The position numbers were made by a program, and so were the translations under genes. Source: Streptomyces hawaiiensis (GTDB taxonomy: Bacteria; Actinomycetota; Actinomycetes; Streptomycetales; Streptomycetaceae). From it: 64,000 nt of DNA. The notes beneath the pieces are model-generated. The model saw only the letters and a list, made by a program, of their open reading frames with translations. It was not told the origin of the DNA and made no database searches. Within the stretch, counting starts at the first letter, position 1. Every line of letters starts with the position of its first letter. Location: contig NZ_CP021978.1 of NCBI RefSeq assembly GCF_004803895.1, forward strand, positions 4,588,001 through 4,652,000. The letters run 5' to 3'. Below, one piece after another: positions 17,558-25,581 of the stretch.

Positions 17558-18504
17558 CCCGCACCTTCCGTAGGGCCGCGGTGATCGGCGCCGGGACCAT
17601 CGGACTGTCCTGGACGGCGCTGTTCGCCGCGCACGGCCTGACCGTCCGGGTGAGCGACCCGCGCGAGGACCTCGCCGAGGCCGTGAACGAGGCACTGGAG
17701 GAGTACGCCCCGCACCTGGCCGCCCGCGGCCTGGACGTCACGGGCCTCGCCGACCGGGTGGAGATCGCGGCCGGTGTCACCGACGCGGTCCGGGACGCGG
17801 ACGTCGTGCAGGAGAACGGCCCCGAGCGGGTCGAGTTCAAGAAGGACCTGTTCGCCACCCTCGCCCGTGAGGCTCCCGCCCACGCGCTGCTGCTCAGCTC
17901 GTCCTCGGCGATCCCGTCGACCGCGTTCACCGGGGAGCTGGCGGACGTTGACGCAGCCCGCGTGCTGATCGGCCACCCGTTCAACCCGCCGCACCTCGTC
18001 CCGCTGGTCGAGGTCGTGCCGGGCGAGCGCACCGGCGAGGACGCCGTACAGGCCGCGTCGGACTTCTACACCTCGGTCGGCCGCACCCCGGTCGTCGAGC
18101 GCAAGGAGATCGCCGGCTTCGTCGGCAACCGCCTGCAGAACGCGCTCAGCCGCGAGGCGGTGTACCTCGTCGAGCAGGGCGTGGTCACCCCCGAGGACCT
18201 CGACAAGGTCATGACGAACTCGCTGGGCCTGCGCTGGGCCACCGTCGGGCCGTTCCTCGGCTCGCACCTGGGCGGCGGACCGGGCGGCTACCGGCACCTG
18301 GTCGAGCACATCGGCGCGTCGATGAAGCAGACGGGAGCGGGCCTCGGCACCCCGTCGCAGAACGAGGAACAACAGGAACGGCTCATCCGAGCCGTGGAAA
18401 AGGCCTACGGCTCCTCCACGTACTCGCAACTCACCGAGACGCGCGACCGCAGGCAGCTCGCCGTCCTGTCCGCCCTGGACAGCGCCGACAAGGAGGAGAA
18501 CTGA
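17554..18504 (+). CDS. 3-hydroxyacyl-CoA dehydrogenase family (carnitine/gulonate DH-like)
   Basis: 316 residues. The N-terminal NAD-binding motif is VIGAGTIGLSWTALFAAHG (GxGxxG). SSSSAIPSTAF and HPFNPPHLVPLVEVVPG mark the active-site region with the catalytic His, and the C-terminal domain includes AGFVGNRLQNALSREAVYL. The sequence resembles lambda-crystallin/L-carnitine-dehydrogenase members more than FadB-type enzymes. The ATG at 17554 overlaps the preceding stop. Likely oxidises the 3-hydroxy intermediate of the operon's pathway. Confidence 0.85.
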   Translation: MTRTFRRAAVIGAGTIGLSWTALFAAHGLTVRVSDPREDLAEAVNEALEEYAPHLAARGLDVTGLADRVEIAAGVTDAVRDADVVQENGPERVEFKKDLFATLAREAPAHALLLSSSSAIPSTAFTGELADVDAARVLIGHPFNPPHLVPLVEVVPGERTGEDAVQAASDFYTSVGRTPVVERKEIAGFVGNRLQNALSREAVYLVEQGVVTPEDLDKVMTNSLGLRWATVGPFLGSHLGGGPGGYRHLVEHIGASMKQTGAGLGTPSQNEEQQERLIRAVEKAYGSSTYSQLTETRDRRQLAVLSALDSADKEEN

Positions 18505-18505
18505 G

Positions 18506-19708
18506 ATGACCACCACCATCGAACCGCTCGAGGACCAGCTGGTCGCCGACTTCTACGGCTACGAGTCGCTGCTGCCGGACGACGAGCGCAAGATCCTGCT
18601 CAAGGCCCGCGCCCTCATGCGGGACCAGGTCAAGCCGCTGGTCAACGACAACTGGGCCAAGGGCGAGTTCCCGAAGGAGCTCATCGGTCTGTTCCGCGAG
18701 AGCGGCCTCGCCGGCCTGCCCTACGAGGGCTACGGCGAACACCCCGCCGCCGTCAGCAACCTCCTCAGCGGCATGCTCGCCCTGGAGATGACCCGCACCG
18801 ACGCCTCGGTGTCGACGTTCTTCGGCGTCCACAACGGCCTCGCGATGTACTCCGTCCACTCCGGCGGCGACCAGGAGCAGCGCGACCGCTGGCTCCCGGA
18901 GATGGCGGCCATGGACAAGATCGGCGCGTTCGCGATGACCGAGCCGCTCGGCGGTTCCGATGTCGCGGGCGGTATGCGCACCACCGCCCGGCGCGAGGGC
19001 GACACCTGGATCCTCGACGGCGCCAAGAAGTGGATCGGCAACGCCACCTTCGCCGACTACGTCGTGGTGTGGGCGCGGGACGTCGACGACAACCACGTCA
19101 AGGGCTTCGTCGTCGAGAAGGGCACGCCCGGCTTCAGCCCGGCGAAGATCGAGAACAAGCTGGCCTTCCGCATCGTCGAGAACGCCGAGATCACCCTGAC
19201 CGGCGTCCGCGTGCCGGAGGGCAACCGGCTGCAGAACATCAACTCCTTCCGCGACGTCGCGGAAATCCTGCGCGCCACGCGCGGCGGAGTGGCCTGGCAG
19301 GCTCTCGGCGTCATGGTCGGCGCCTACGAACTCGCCCTGGACTACGCCCGGGAGCGCCGTCAGTTCGGCCGCCCGATCGGCGGCTTCCAGCTCGTCCAGG
19401 ACCTGCTGGTGAAGAGCCTGGGCAACATCACCGCGTCCTGGGGGATGCTGGTGCAGCTGGCCCGGCTCCAGGACGCCGGCGTCTTCCGTGACGAACACTC
19501 CGCCCTGGCCAAGGCGTTCGTCACGTCCCGGATGCGGGAGGTCGTGGCCTGGAGCCGTGAGATCTTCGGCGGCAACGGCATCCTGCTGGACCACGACATC
19601 GCCCGCTTCTTCGCCGACGCGGAGGCCATCTACTCCTTCGAGGGCACCCGCGAGATGAACACCCTGATCGTCGGCAAGTCGATCACCGGCCAGAGTGCCT
19701 TCGTCTGA
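18506..19708 (+). CDS. Acyl-CoA dehydrogenase, glutaryl-CoA-dehydrogenase-like
   Basis: 400 residues with the FAD acyl-CoA dehydrogenase fold. Visible are AFAMTEPLGGSDVAGGM (substrate/FAD signature), GAKKWIGNATFADYVVVWAR, RRQFGRPIGGFQLVQ, and the catalytic Glu region YSFEGTREMNTLIVGKSITG near the C-terminus, whose EGT context matches glutaryl-CoA dehydrogenases. AAGGAGGAG precedes the ATG. It should catalyse the 2,3-desaturation that feeds the hydratase. Last gene of the operon, followed by a hairpin at 19734. Confidence 0.85.
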   Translation: MTTTIEPLEDQLVADFYGYESLLPDDERKILLKARALMRDQVKPLVNDNWAKGEFPKELIGLFRESGLAGLPYEGYGEHPAAVSNLLSGMLALEMTRTDASVSTFFGVHNGLAMYSVHSGGDQEQRDRWLPEMAAMDKIGAFAMTEPLGGSDVAGGMRTTARREGDTWILDGAKKWIGNATFADYVVVWARDVDDNHVKGFVVEKGTPGFSPAKIENKLAFRIVENAEITLTGVRVPEGNRLQNINSFRDVAEILRATRGGVAWQALGVMVGAYELALDYARERRQFGRPIGGFQLVQDLLVKSLGNITASWGMLVQLARLQDAGVFRDEHSALAKAFVTSRMREVVAWSREIFGGNGILLDHDIARFFADAEAIYSFEGTREMNTLIVGKSITGQSAFV

Positions 19709-19733
19709 CCACAGGCGCACGCCAGGACGAATC

Positions 19734-19757
19734 AACCCCGGGTTCCCACCCGGGGTT
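19734..19757 (+). terminator. Operon terminator
   Basis: AACCCCGGG (19734-19742) pairs with CCCGGGGTT (19749-19757) around a 6-nt loop, followed by TCGTTCT. It lies 26 bp after the acyl-CoA dehydrogenase stop. Confidence 0.75.
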
Positions 19758-19819
19758 TCGTTCTGCCGGGCCGGCATATCGCGTGGCCGCCCGGCCCCGG
19801 GACGCGTACGGTCGGCGCG

Positions 19820-20008
19820 GTGAGCAGGAGACGCTACGTGGCCAGGGGAGTACCCGGCGGCTACCGCATCTGGGACAACCGGGGGCGCCGCTGGTGGGGC
19901 GACCTCTATGAGCTGTGCCCGGACGACCTCCTGACCGAGCTCAACGGTCAGGCGGACCAGACGCGGATCACCGCGCTGATGAAGCGCTACCGGGCGCAGA
20001 AGCGATAA
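19820..20008 (+). CDS. Small conserved-type basic protein
   Basis: 62 residues, Arg/Trp-rich (GGYRIWDNRGRRWWGDLYELCPDDLLTELNG). A TACGGT -10-like element lies 7 bp before the GTG, consistent with leaderless expression. The composition is protein-like and compact and codon usage is normal. No family recognised and no functional motif seen. Confidence 0.5.
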   Translation: MSRRRYVARGVPGGYRIWDNRGRRWWGDLYELCPDDLLTELNGQADQTRITALMKRYRAQKR

Positions 20009-20062
20009 GCACCCGCATGCGCCAGCCCTGGGCAGGCGCCGGGCCGCCAGGGCCGGCCGTCC

Positions 20063-20338
20063 TTACTGACGCACCAGCTTCTCGAAGAAGAACTCGTGCT
20101 TGAGGAACGACGTCGCGTGCTCCGCCCCCGGATACGGCGGCACGAGCGGGGACGCCTGAAAGAGCCGCCAGCCGTCCTCCAGGGCGGCGGTCCCCGTCTC
20201 GTACGGCGGTTCGTCGCTGTCACCGGTCGTCGGGCGGGTCGTGCCCGTGCCGTCGTAGCGGGCCCAGCCGACGACCTTGGAGTCGAGGGCGGAGGTGTCG
20301 AGGTAGAGGACGAGGACCTGCTGGCGGGTGGTGGTCAC
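20063..20338 (-). CDS. Small hypothetical protein coupled to a dioxygenase
   Basis: 91 residues, beginning VTTTRQQVLVLYLDTSALDSKVVGWARYDG and ending SFLKHEFFFEKLVRQ. The GTG at 20338 overlaps the dioxygenase stop (GTGA), so it is translated with it. No transmembrane segment or known motif. The gene order suggests an accessory role to the phytanoyl-CoA-dioxygenase-like enzyme; function unknown. Confidence 0.6.
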   Translation of the reverse strand: MTTTRQQVLVLYLDTSALDSKVVGWARYDGTGTTRPTTGDSDEPPYETGTAALEDGWRLFQASPLVPPYPGAEHATSFLKHEFFFEKLVRQ

Positions 20339-21168
20339 GCGGTGCTCCTCTGCGCGGCGGGCGCGGCGGGCCGGTTGGTGATGCGGGTGGCCCAGTGGTC
20401 GATGTCGAAGCCGGGGTCGGCGGACAGGGAGCGCCACAACAGGATCCGGTTGTGGATCTCCAGCCGGGCGGTGGCCTGCTCGTACCAGGGGAACGTGCGC
20501 CGCAACTCCTCGCGGACGGCCGGGGAGTCCACGTCCCGCGTGTCCCACAGCCGCACCTGCGGCACGGTCGGGTTGAAGCGGATCTTGTACATGTGGCGGA
20601 CGGTGTCGCTGTCGTTGCGCCGCCCGCCGTGCCAGATGCCGTGGTGCAGCAGGAGCACGGTGCCCGCCGGGCAGGTCAGCCGGGTCTGGCCGCGCAGGTT
20701 CTGGTAGCGGCCGGTGTCGGACTCGTTGGTGCGGCGCAGATGGCTGCCCGGGACGACGAGCGTGCCGCCCATGCCGGCGGTGACCTCCTGCGGGTAGTAC
20801 ATGAGCTGCACGTCGAACGCGTCGGCCCGCACATCGATGAGGGCGTCGGCGTGCAACGGCTGCGCACTGCCCTCGTGGGGCGGGCGGGTGTGGACGAAGT
20901 GGTGGTCCACGGCAGGATCCGGTCCCACCAGGCTCTCCAGCGCGCCTGCCACGGACGGAAGTCCGAGAAGCCGGCGGGCGAAGGAACCCTCGGGGAAGGC
21001 CACCGGTACGGGAGTGCCGTACGGCACGGCGGGCGGCGCCCCGGCGGCGAAGAGGCCGAGCGCCTCCTCGTTCATCTCCCGGGGCACGACGCCGTCCAGG
21101 CGCAGGAAACCCTGGGCCGTGAACCGCGCCACCTCGACGGAGCTCAGCAGCTGCTTTGTGGTTGGCAT
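20335..21168 (-). CDS. Phytanoyl-CoA dioxygenase (PhyH) family protein
   Basis: 277 residues with the Fe(II)/2-oxoglutarate double-stranded beta-helix: the HxD motif in LHADAL (106-108), the conserved VVPGSHLRR segment (~138-146) and a distal His in HHGIWHGG (176-182). Members hydroxylate small molecules, in actinobacteria often in natural-product or osmolyte metabolism. The ATG at 21168 is preferred over the upstream in-frame ATG at 21240, which would overlap the divergent AraC gene. The 70-bp gap to that gene suggests direct control. Confidence 0.8.
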   Translation of the reverse strand: MPTTKQLLSSVEVARFTAQGFLRLDGVVPREMNEEALGLFAAGAPPAVPYGTPVPVAFPEGSFARRLLGLPSVAGALESLVGPDPAVDHHFVHTRPPHEGSAQPLHADALIDVRADAFDVQLMYYPQEVTAGMGGTLVVPGSHLRRTNESDTGRYQNLRGQTRLTCPAGTVLLLHHGIWHGGRRNDSDTVRHMYKIRFNPTVPQVRLWDTRDVDSPAVREELRRTFPWYEQATARLEIHNRILLWRSLSADPGFDIDHWATRITNRPAAPAAQRSTA

Positions 21169-21238
21169 GACGCAACCGTAGAAGCGCCAGGGCGGGCAGT
21201 CGTGGGGTGTAATCGGCGACCACTGGTAATTTTCCACC

Positions 21239-22024
21239 ATGCCGACCTTCGTGGAACTGCCCCTCGACCTGCCGCCGGACCTGGTGCACGCGGGCGTGGG
21301 CGTGCACGGCTCCGCCGGCCCGCACGAGGTCTTCCGCCTCCCGCACCTGTGGCAGCTCCACCTCTACGGCTACTCCGGCACCCTGGAGACCGGCGGCGCC
21401 CGGCACCCGATCCGCCCCGGACACCTCAGCCTCGTACCGCCCGGCACGGAGGTGCACTTCCACTACGACGCCCCGCGCTGCGAGCACCTGTACGCCCACT
21501 TCCGCCTGCCGGGCGACGGGGAGCGGCGGCGGCTCCCGGCGATGCAGGACGCCGGCGCGGAGGCGGCGGTGCTGAGCGGGCTGCTGCGCCGGACGATCGC
21601 GGCGGGCGCGCAGTCCCCGGCCCGGGCCTCCGCGGAACTGTGGACGGTGCTGTGGCGCACGACCGGCCTGACCGAGGCCACCGAGACGCCCTCCGGGGCC
21701 CGGCACCCGGCGCTGCGGGCGGCCATGGCCCATATCGAGGAGCGCCTGGCCGACCCGCTCAGTGTTCCCGGGATCGCCCGGGCCGCCGGGGTGTCGCACA
21801 CGCACCTGACCCGGCTGTTCCGCGAGGACACCGGGCACACGGTCGTCGGCTACGTCCGGCGACGCCGCATGGAGCGGGCCCGTCACCTGCTCATCGCCTC
21901 GACGCTGGCGATCCCGGCCGTCGCGGCGACGGTCGGGATCCCCGACCTCCAGGCGTTCAACAAGACCTGCCGCAAGGAACTCGGCGCGTCGCCGCGTGCC
22001 GTGCGCAAGGCCGCGGGCGCGTAG
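21239..22024 (+). CDS. AraC-family transcriptional regulator
   Basis: 261 residues. The N-terminal half is a cupin-like ligand domain (HPIRPGHLSLVPPGTEVHFHY). The C-terminal half is a double HTH: DPLSVPGIARAAGVSHTHLTRLFREDTG and AATVGIPDLQAFNKTCRKELGASPRAVR. It is divergent from the phytanoyl-CoA-dioxygenase-like gene, with a 70-bp intergenic region holding both promoters, so it is the probable regulator of that pair. Confidence 0.85.
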   Translation: MPTFVELPLDLPPDLVHAGVGVHGSAGPHEVFRLPHLWQLHLYGYSGTLETGGARHPIRPGHLSLVPPGTEVHFHYDAPRCEHLYAHFRLPGDGERRRLPAMQDAGAEAAVLSGLLRRTIAAGAQSPARASAELWTVLWRTTGLTEATETPSGARHPALRAAMAHIEERLADPLSVPGIARAAGVSHTHLTRLFREDTGHTVVGYVRRRRMERARHLLIASTLAIPAVAATVGIPDLQAFNKTCRKELGASPRAVRKAAGA

Positions 22025-22588
22025 CCGTCAGCGGCCCGGTGAGCGGCTCTTCGGATGACAGCCTGAGAACTCCCGTGCGAACACGGGTTGTTGGCGTGCG
22101 CTAGGATTCTTTACCGAGCTCTTACGCTCGGTTGAGCGTGGCCGCGCACAGTCGTCCGGCCGCTCGGTTCGTCGACAGTGGCCGCCCGGCTTACCGGGCC
22201 GGCGTGAGGGGGGCGTGACATGGGGCGAGTGGTGCCCGTCCGCGTCCACAACGCCGCCCGTGACGGCGTCCCTGATACCGGCCGCGGTGTGAGCGGTCTC
22301 CTCTCCGTCTGACGCGTGACGCCTGACGCGTGACGCCTGCCGTTTGACGCCCGACGCCTGATGCCCGATGTCTGCCGTCTGACGTCCGAAACGTGGCGCA
22401 TCGCGCGTATCCCGGCCGGTGACGGCCGGGAGCGGAGCACACCGCCGACGCCGCGACACCGAGTGACCGGCCCCGTCGTCCCGACGCGAGGCCACGCCCC
22501 CTTCCGCCGCTCACCGAGCCGTACCCACGGGCATTTCACGCCCACTGGCACAGACGCCGCAGACCCGATCAACGGAGGTCAGACGCCC
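22025..22588. other. Non-coding interval upstream of the antiporter gene
   Basis: About 560 bp without a convincing gene. Apparent frames here translate into repetitive Arg/Ser/Thr strings because of the heptamer array at 22310-22386. A less GC-rich stretch around 22090-22130 (TAGGATTCTTTACCGAGCTCTTACG) could hold a promoter. Confidence 0.5.
22310..22386. repeat. Degenerate heptamer array, eleven units
   Basis: Eleven consecutive 7-bp units match or differ slightly from TGACGCC (TGACGCG, TGACGCC, TGACGCG, TGACGCC, TGCCGTT, TGACGCC, CGACGCC, TGATGCC, CGATGTC, TGCCGTC, TGACGTC). It uses the same heptamer as the 13690 array. Position: about 200 bp upstream of the antiporter start. Confidence 0.7.
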
Positions 22589-23809
22589 GTGCACGACACC
22601 ACCGCCATGCTCATCGAACTCGGGGCGATCATTCTCGCCCTGGGACTCCTGGGACGCCTCGCCGGACGCGTGGGCTTCTCACCCATACCCCTGTACCTGC
22701 TGGCCGGGCTCGCCTTCGGCCAGGGCGGCATCCTGCCGCTGCGGGCCAGCGAGGAGTTCGTCGCCACCGGCGCCGAGATAGGCGTCATACTCCTGCTACT
22801 CCTGCTCGGCCTGGAGTACAGCGCCTCCGAGCTGGTCACCACACTCAGGACCCAGTACCCCTCCGGAGCCGTCGACTTCGTCCTCAACGCCGCCCCGGGA
22901 GCGGCCATGGCGTTCCTGCTGGGCTGGGGACCGGTCGCCGCCGTCGCCCTGGCCGGGGTCACCTGGATCTCCTCGTCCGGGGTCATCGCCAAGGTGCTCG
23001 GCGATCTGCGCCGGCTCGGCAACCGTGAGACACCGGTCGTCCTCGGTGTGCTGGTCCTGGAGGACCTGGCCATGGCGGTCTATCTGCCGATCCTCACCGC
23101 CCTGCTGGCCGGGGTGAGCCTCGCGGGCGGCGCGGTCACCCTGCTGATCTCGCTGGGCACCGTGGGCGCCGTCCTCTACGTGGCGCTGCGGCACGGTCGC
23201 CTGGTCAGCCGTGCCGTGTCCTCGGACAACGCCGAGCTGCTGCTGCTGGCCGTCCTCGGTCTGACCCTCCTCGTCGCCGGGCTCGCCCAGCAGCTGCACG
23301 TCTCCGCGGCGGTCGGCGCGTTCCTGGTCGGCATCGCCCTGTCCGGCGAGGTCGCCGAGGGCGCCAGCAGCCTCCTCACCCCGCTGCGGGATCTGTTCGC
23401 CGCGGTGTTCTTCGTCTTCTTCGGACTGCACACCGACCCCGCCGCCATCCCGCCCGTGCTGCTGCCCGCGCTCGCCCTGGCCGCCGTCACCACCCTGACG
23501 AAGATCGCCACCGGCTACTGGGCCGCCCGCCGGGCCGGCATCTCGCCCCGGGGCCGCTGGCGCGCGGGCGGCACGCTGGTCGCACGCGGCGAGTTCTCCA
23601 TCGTCATCGCCGGTCTCGCCGTCGGCACCGAACCCCGCATCGGCCCTCTGGCCACCGCCTACGTCCTGATCCTGGTCATCCTCGGCCCACTCGCCGCCCG
23701 CTGGACCGAGCCCCTGGCCCGCCGCGCCACCCGTCACCCGGCCCACCCGGCACCGCCTACCGCTCCACTCGCCGAGTCGCCCAAGGAGGCGACAGCCGCG
23801 CACAGTTGA
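22589..23809 (+). CDS. CPA2-family cation/proton antiporter
   Basis: 406 residues, almost wholly hydrophobic with 11-12 predicted membrane segments. It shows the Kef/CPA2 features GLLGRLAGRVGFSPIPLYLLAGLAFGQGG near the start, LLLLLLGLEYSASEL, and the VVLGVLVLEDLAMAVYLPI segment with the ion-binding acidic residue. The C-terminal soluble tail is short (~35 residues), so the TrkA-N domain of KefB/C is absent. The GTG at 22589 is chosen for the ACGGAGGTC site. It probably exchanges K+ or Na+ for H+ at the cell membrane. Confidence 0.8.
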   Translation: MHDTTAMLIELGAIILALGLLGRLAGRVGFSPIPLYLLAGLAFGQGGILPLRASEEFVATGAEIGVILLLLLLGLEYSASELVTTLRTQYPSGAVDFVLNAAPGAAMAFLLGWGPVAAVALAGVTWISSSGVIAKVLGDLRRLGNRETPVVLGVLVLEDLAMAVYLPILTALLAGVSLAGGAVTLLISLGTVGAVLYVALRHGRLVSRAVSSDNAELLLLAVLGLTLLVAGLAQQLHVSAAVGAFLVGIALSGEVAEGASSLLTPLRDLFAAVFFVFFGLHTDPAAIPPVLLPALALAAVTTLTKIATGYWAARRAGISPRGRWRAGGTLVARGEFSIVIAGLAVGTEPRIGPLATAYVLILVILGPLAARWTEPLARRATRHPAHPAPPTAPLAESPKEATAAHS

Positions 23810-23960
23810 CCCCTCGTGCGGGGGCCCCGGGCCGTCGGCGGTGCTGTCCGGATTGGCTGTTTCCCGGAAGGGAGCTTTCCGGCAACCTGACGAGCACCCC
23901 GGGAACCGGTAGGCGGCCAGGGGAGAATTCCGTCCAGGAGGACCGGAAGGAAGCGTCGGC

Positions 23961-24404
23961 ATGATCGAGTGGAAGCCCCTGGGCACCGGAGCCAGGCCCG
24001 TGCCCCGGCCCGTGGCCACGCCGCTGGTCTGGGCGGGGGCCGGCGTCGGGGCGCTGGTGCTGGTGGCGCTCGTCAACACCGTGGTGGGGCCGGACCGGCC
24101 GGAACTGGCCCTGCCCGCACTGTCCGTGCTGGCCGCCCTGCTGGGTCTGTGCGCGCGCTTCAAGGCCGCCCCCGGTACGGCGCTGCTGTGCTGGCTGTTC
24201 CTCAACGGCTTCGCCATACCGCCCGCGGGCACCCTCACCTGGGCAGGTGACCGCGACACCACCTGGCTGGCCTGCCTGCTCACCGCCGCCCTCATCGGCA
24301 CGGCCCTGGCCCGCCTCGTCCACGCCCGCGCCGCCTACCGCCGCCTGGCCCCCGGCCGTCCCCGACCCGAGACCGCCACCGGCGAGGGACCGTACGATTC
24401 CTGA
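23961..24404 (+). CDS. Small integral membrane protein (DUF4118-like)
   Basis: 147 residues with four hydrophobic segments (PLVWAGAGVGALVLVALVNTV, ALSVLAALLGLCARF, LLCWLFLNGFAI, ACLLTAALIGTALARLVHA). The NGFAIPPAGTLTWAG stretch recalls the KdpD-type DUF4118 sensor module seen in stand-alone Streptomyces proteins. The ATG has GGAAGGAAG about 8-16 bases upstream. It lies 150 bp after the antiporter and may be co-expressed; the role is unknown. Confidence 0.65.
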   Translation: MIEWKPLGTGARPVPRPVATPLVWAGAGVGALVLVALVNTVVGPDRPELALPALSVLAALLGLCARFKAAPGTALLCWLFLNGFAIPPAGTLTWAGDRDTTWLACLLTAALIGTALARLVHARAAYRRLAPGRPRPETATGEGPYDS

Positions 24405-24549
24405 CGGTAGCCGGTCCTGTCGGCGCTGTCGCGGAGCCGCGAAAACCGCCGGCCGGGCGGCGGTCACCCGTCTCGGGAAGCGGCTCGCCGCCCGTCCCAC
24501 GACCGGGGTGAGGCTTGCCGAGGGTATGGTCACCGGCCAGGATGGTGAC

Positions 24550-25104
24550 GTGACCCTCGACCATGTCTTCGTCTGCGGGAACCCGGCGCTCGACTTCGCC
24601 GCCACGCTCCGGGCCCGCCGCTCGGCGTGTTCCGAGATGTTCGTGACGCCGGACCGGCTGACCGCATGGTACGTGGAGTCGGGCCTGGTCGACGCGGTCT
24701 CCGCCGGGCAGGAAGGTGACGTCGAGCGGGCGAGGGCCGTGCGGGAAGCGGTCTACCGGCTGGTCACCGCCCGTCGGCTGGGGGAGGAGTACGACGGGGC
24801 GGCGCTGACCGTCGTGAACAACGCGGCCCGCACGCCGCCCGCCGTGCCGCAGCTCACCCCGGCGGGGCGATGGACGCAGGCGACGCCCGACGAGGCCCTC
24901 TCCATGGTGGCGCGGCACGCCGTCGAGCTCCTGAGCGGCCCGGACGTGCCTCTGCTCAAGGAGTGCGGAAATCCGGAGTGCACCCGCACCTACATCGACC
25001 GCTCGCGGGGCATGCGGCGGCAGTGGTGCGGGATGGATTCCTGCGGCAACAAGATCAAGGCAGCCGCGTACCGTGCCCGCAAGAAGACCGCGACGGCCCT
25101 CTGA
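24550..25104 (+). CDS. CGNR zinc-finger (ABATE-domain) regulator
   Basis: 184 residues. The N-terminal ABATE-like part (DHVFVCGNPALDFAATL) and the C-terminal CGNR-type zinc ribbon, CGNPECTRTYIDRSRGMRRQWCGMDSCGNK with four Cys, match a family of predicted stress-response DNA-binding regulators. The GTG at 24550 follows an AGGA at 24539; the ATG at 24526 is an alternative start. It ends in the tandem TGACCCAC repeat that begins at its own stop codon. Confidence 0.75.
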   Translation: MTLDHVFVCGNPALDFAATLRARRSACSEMFVTPDRLTAWYVESGLVDAVSAGQEGDVERARAVREAVYRLVTARRLGEEYDGAALTVVNNAARTPPAVPQLTPAGRWTQATPDEALSMVARHAVELLSGPDVPLLKECGNPECTRTYIDRSRGMRRQWCGMDSCGNKIKAAAYRARKKTATAL

Positions 25105-25159
25105 CCCACTGACCCACTGACCGATCCACCCGCATGCCCCGCGCCGGTCCGGACCGCCG

Positions 25160-25447
25160 CTAGCCGCCGACGTACCAGCTGAATCCGCCGTTGCTGCTGG
25201 CCACGGCCAGGAGCACCAGCCACAGGACCACGTCGACGATGCCGAGGATGATGCCGGCCTTCGCCATCCCGGCGCCGTTCTTGACCGAGGCCTGCCGACG
25301 CGCGACGGCACCGAAGACGATGGCCAGCGGGCCCAGAATGATGTTCAGGAAGAACAGGCCGATGATGCCGCAGCACAGGCTCGCGATCGCCAGGCCGTTG
25401 GTGCGCGAACCGGAGGACGCGGCAGAGGAACCGCCGTAACTCGCCAT
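25160..25447 (-). CDS. DUF4190-type small membrane protein
   Basis: 95 residues. A Ser/Gly-rich start is followed by NGLAIASLCCGIIGLFFLNIILGPLAIVFG, a short basic loop (ARRQASVKNGAGMAKAG) and a second hydrophobic pair, IILGIVDVVLWLVLLAVA. This is the standard DUF4190 pattern of actinobacterial membrane proteins. A single-gene unit on the minus strand; function unknown. Confidence 0.7.
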   Translation of the reverse strand: MASYGGSSAASSGSRTNGLAIASLCCGIIGLFFLNIILGPLAIVFGAVARRQASVKNGAGMAKAGIILGIVDVVLWLVLLAVASSNGGFSWYVGG

Positions 25448-25581
25448 GGAAAACTCCCAGTTGTCGATGGCACGGACCGAACGGGCCGCACTCTCCTCAC
25501 TTTCGACTTGTTTTGTTCGAATGCCCCTCTGTGGCGTTCCCATGACAACCAATTCGGGGGAGTGCCCCGTGAGTTCTCGCG

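Noticed and set aside
22310..22386. Possible CRISPR array
   Set aside because: Units are 7 bp, contiguous and without spacers, and no cas genes are present.
22111..22572. Minus-strand frames with RRQTSG/RRHASG repeats read as a repetitive protein
   Set aside because: The repetition comes from the 7-bp TGACGCC array translated in several frames; no start signal or conservation.
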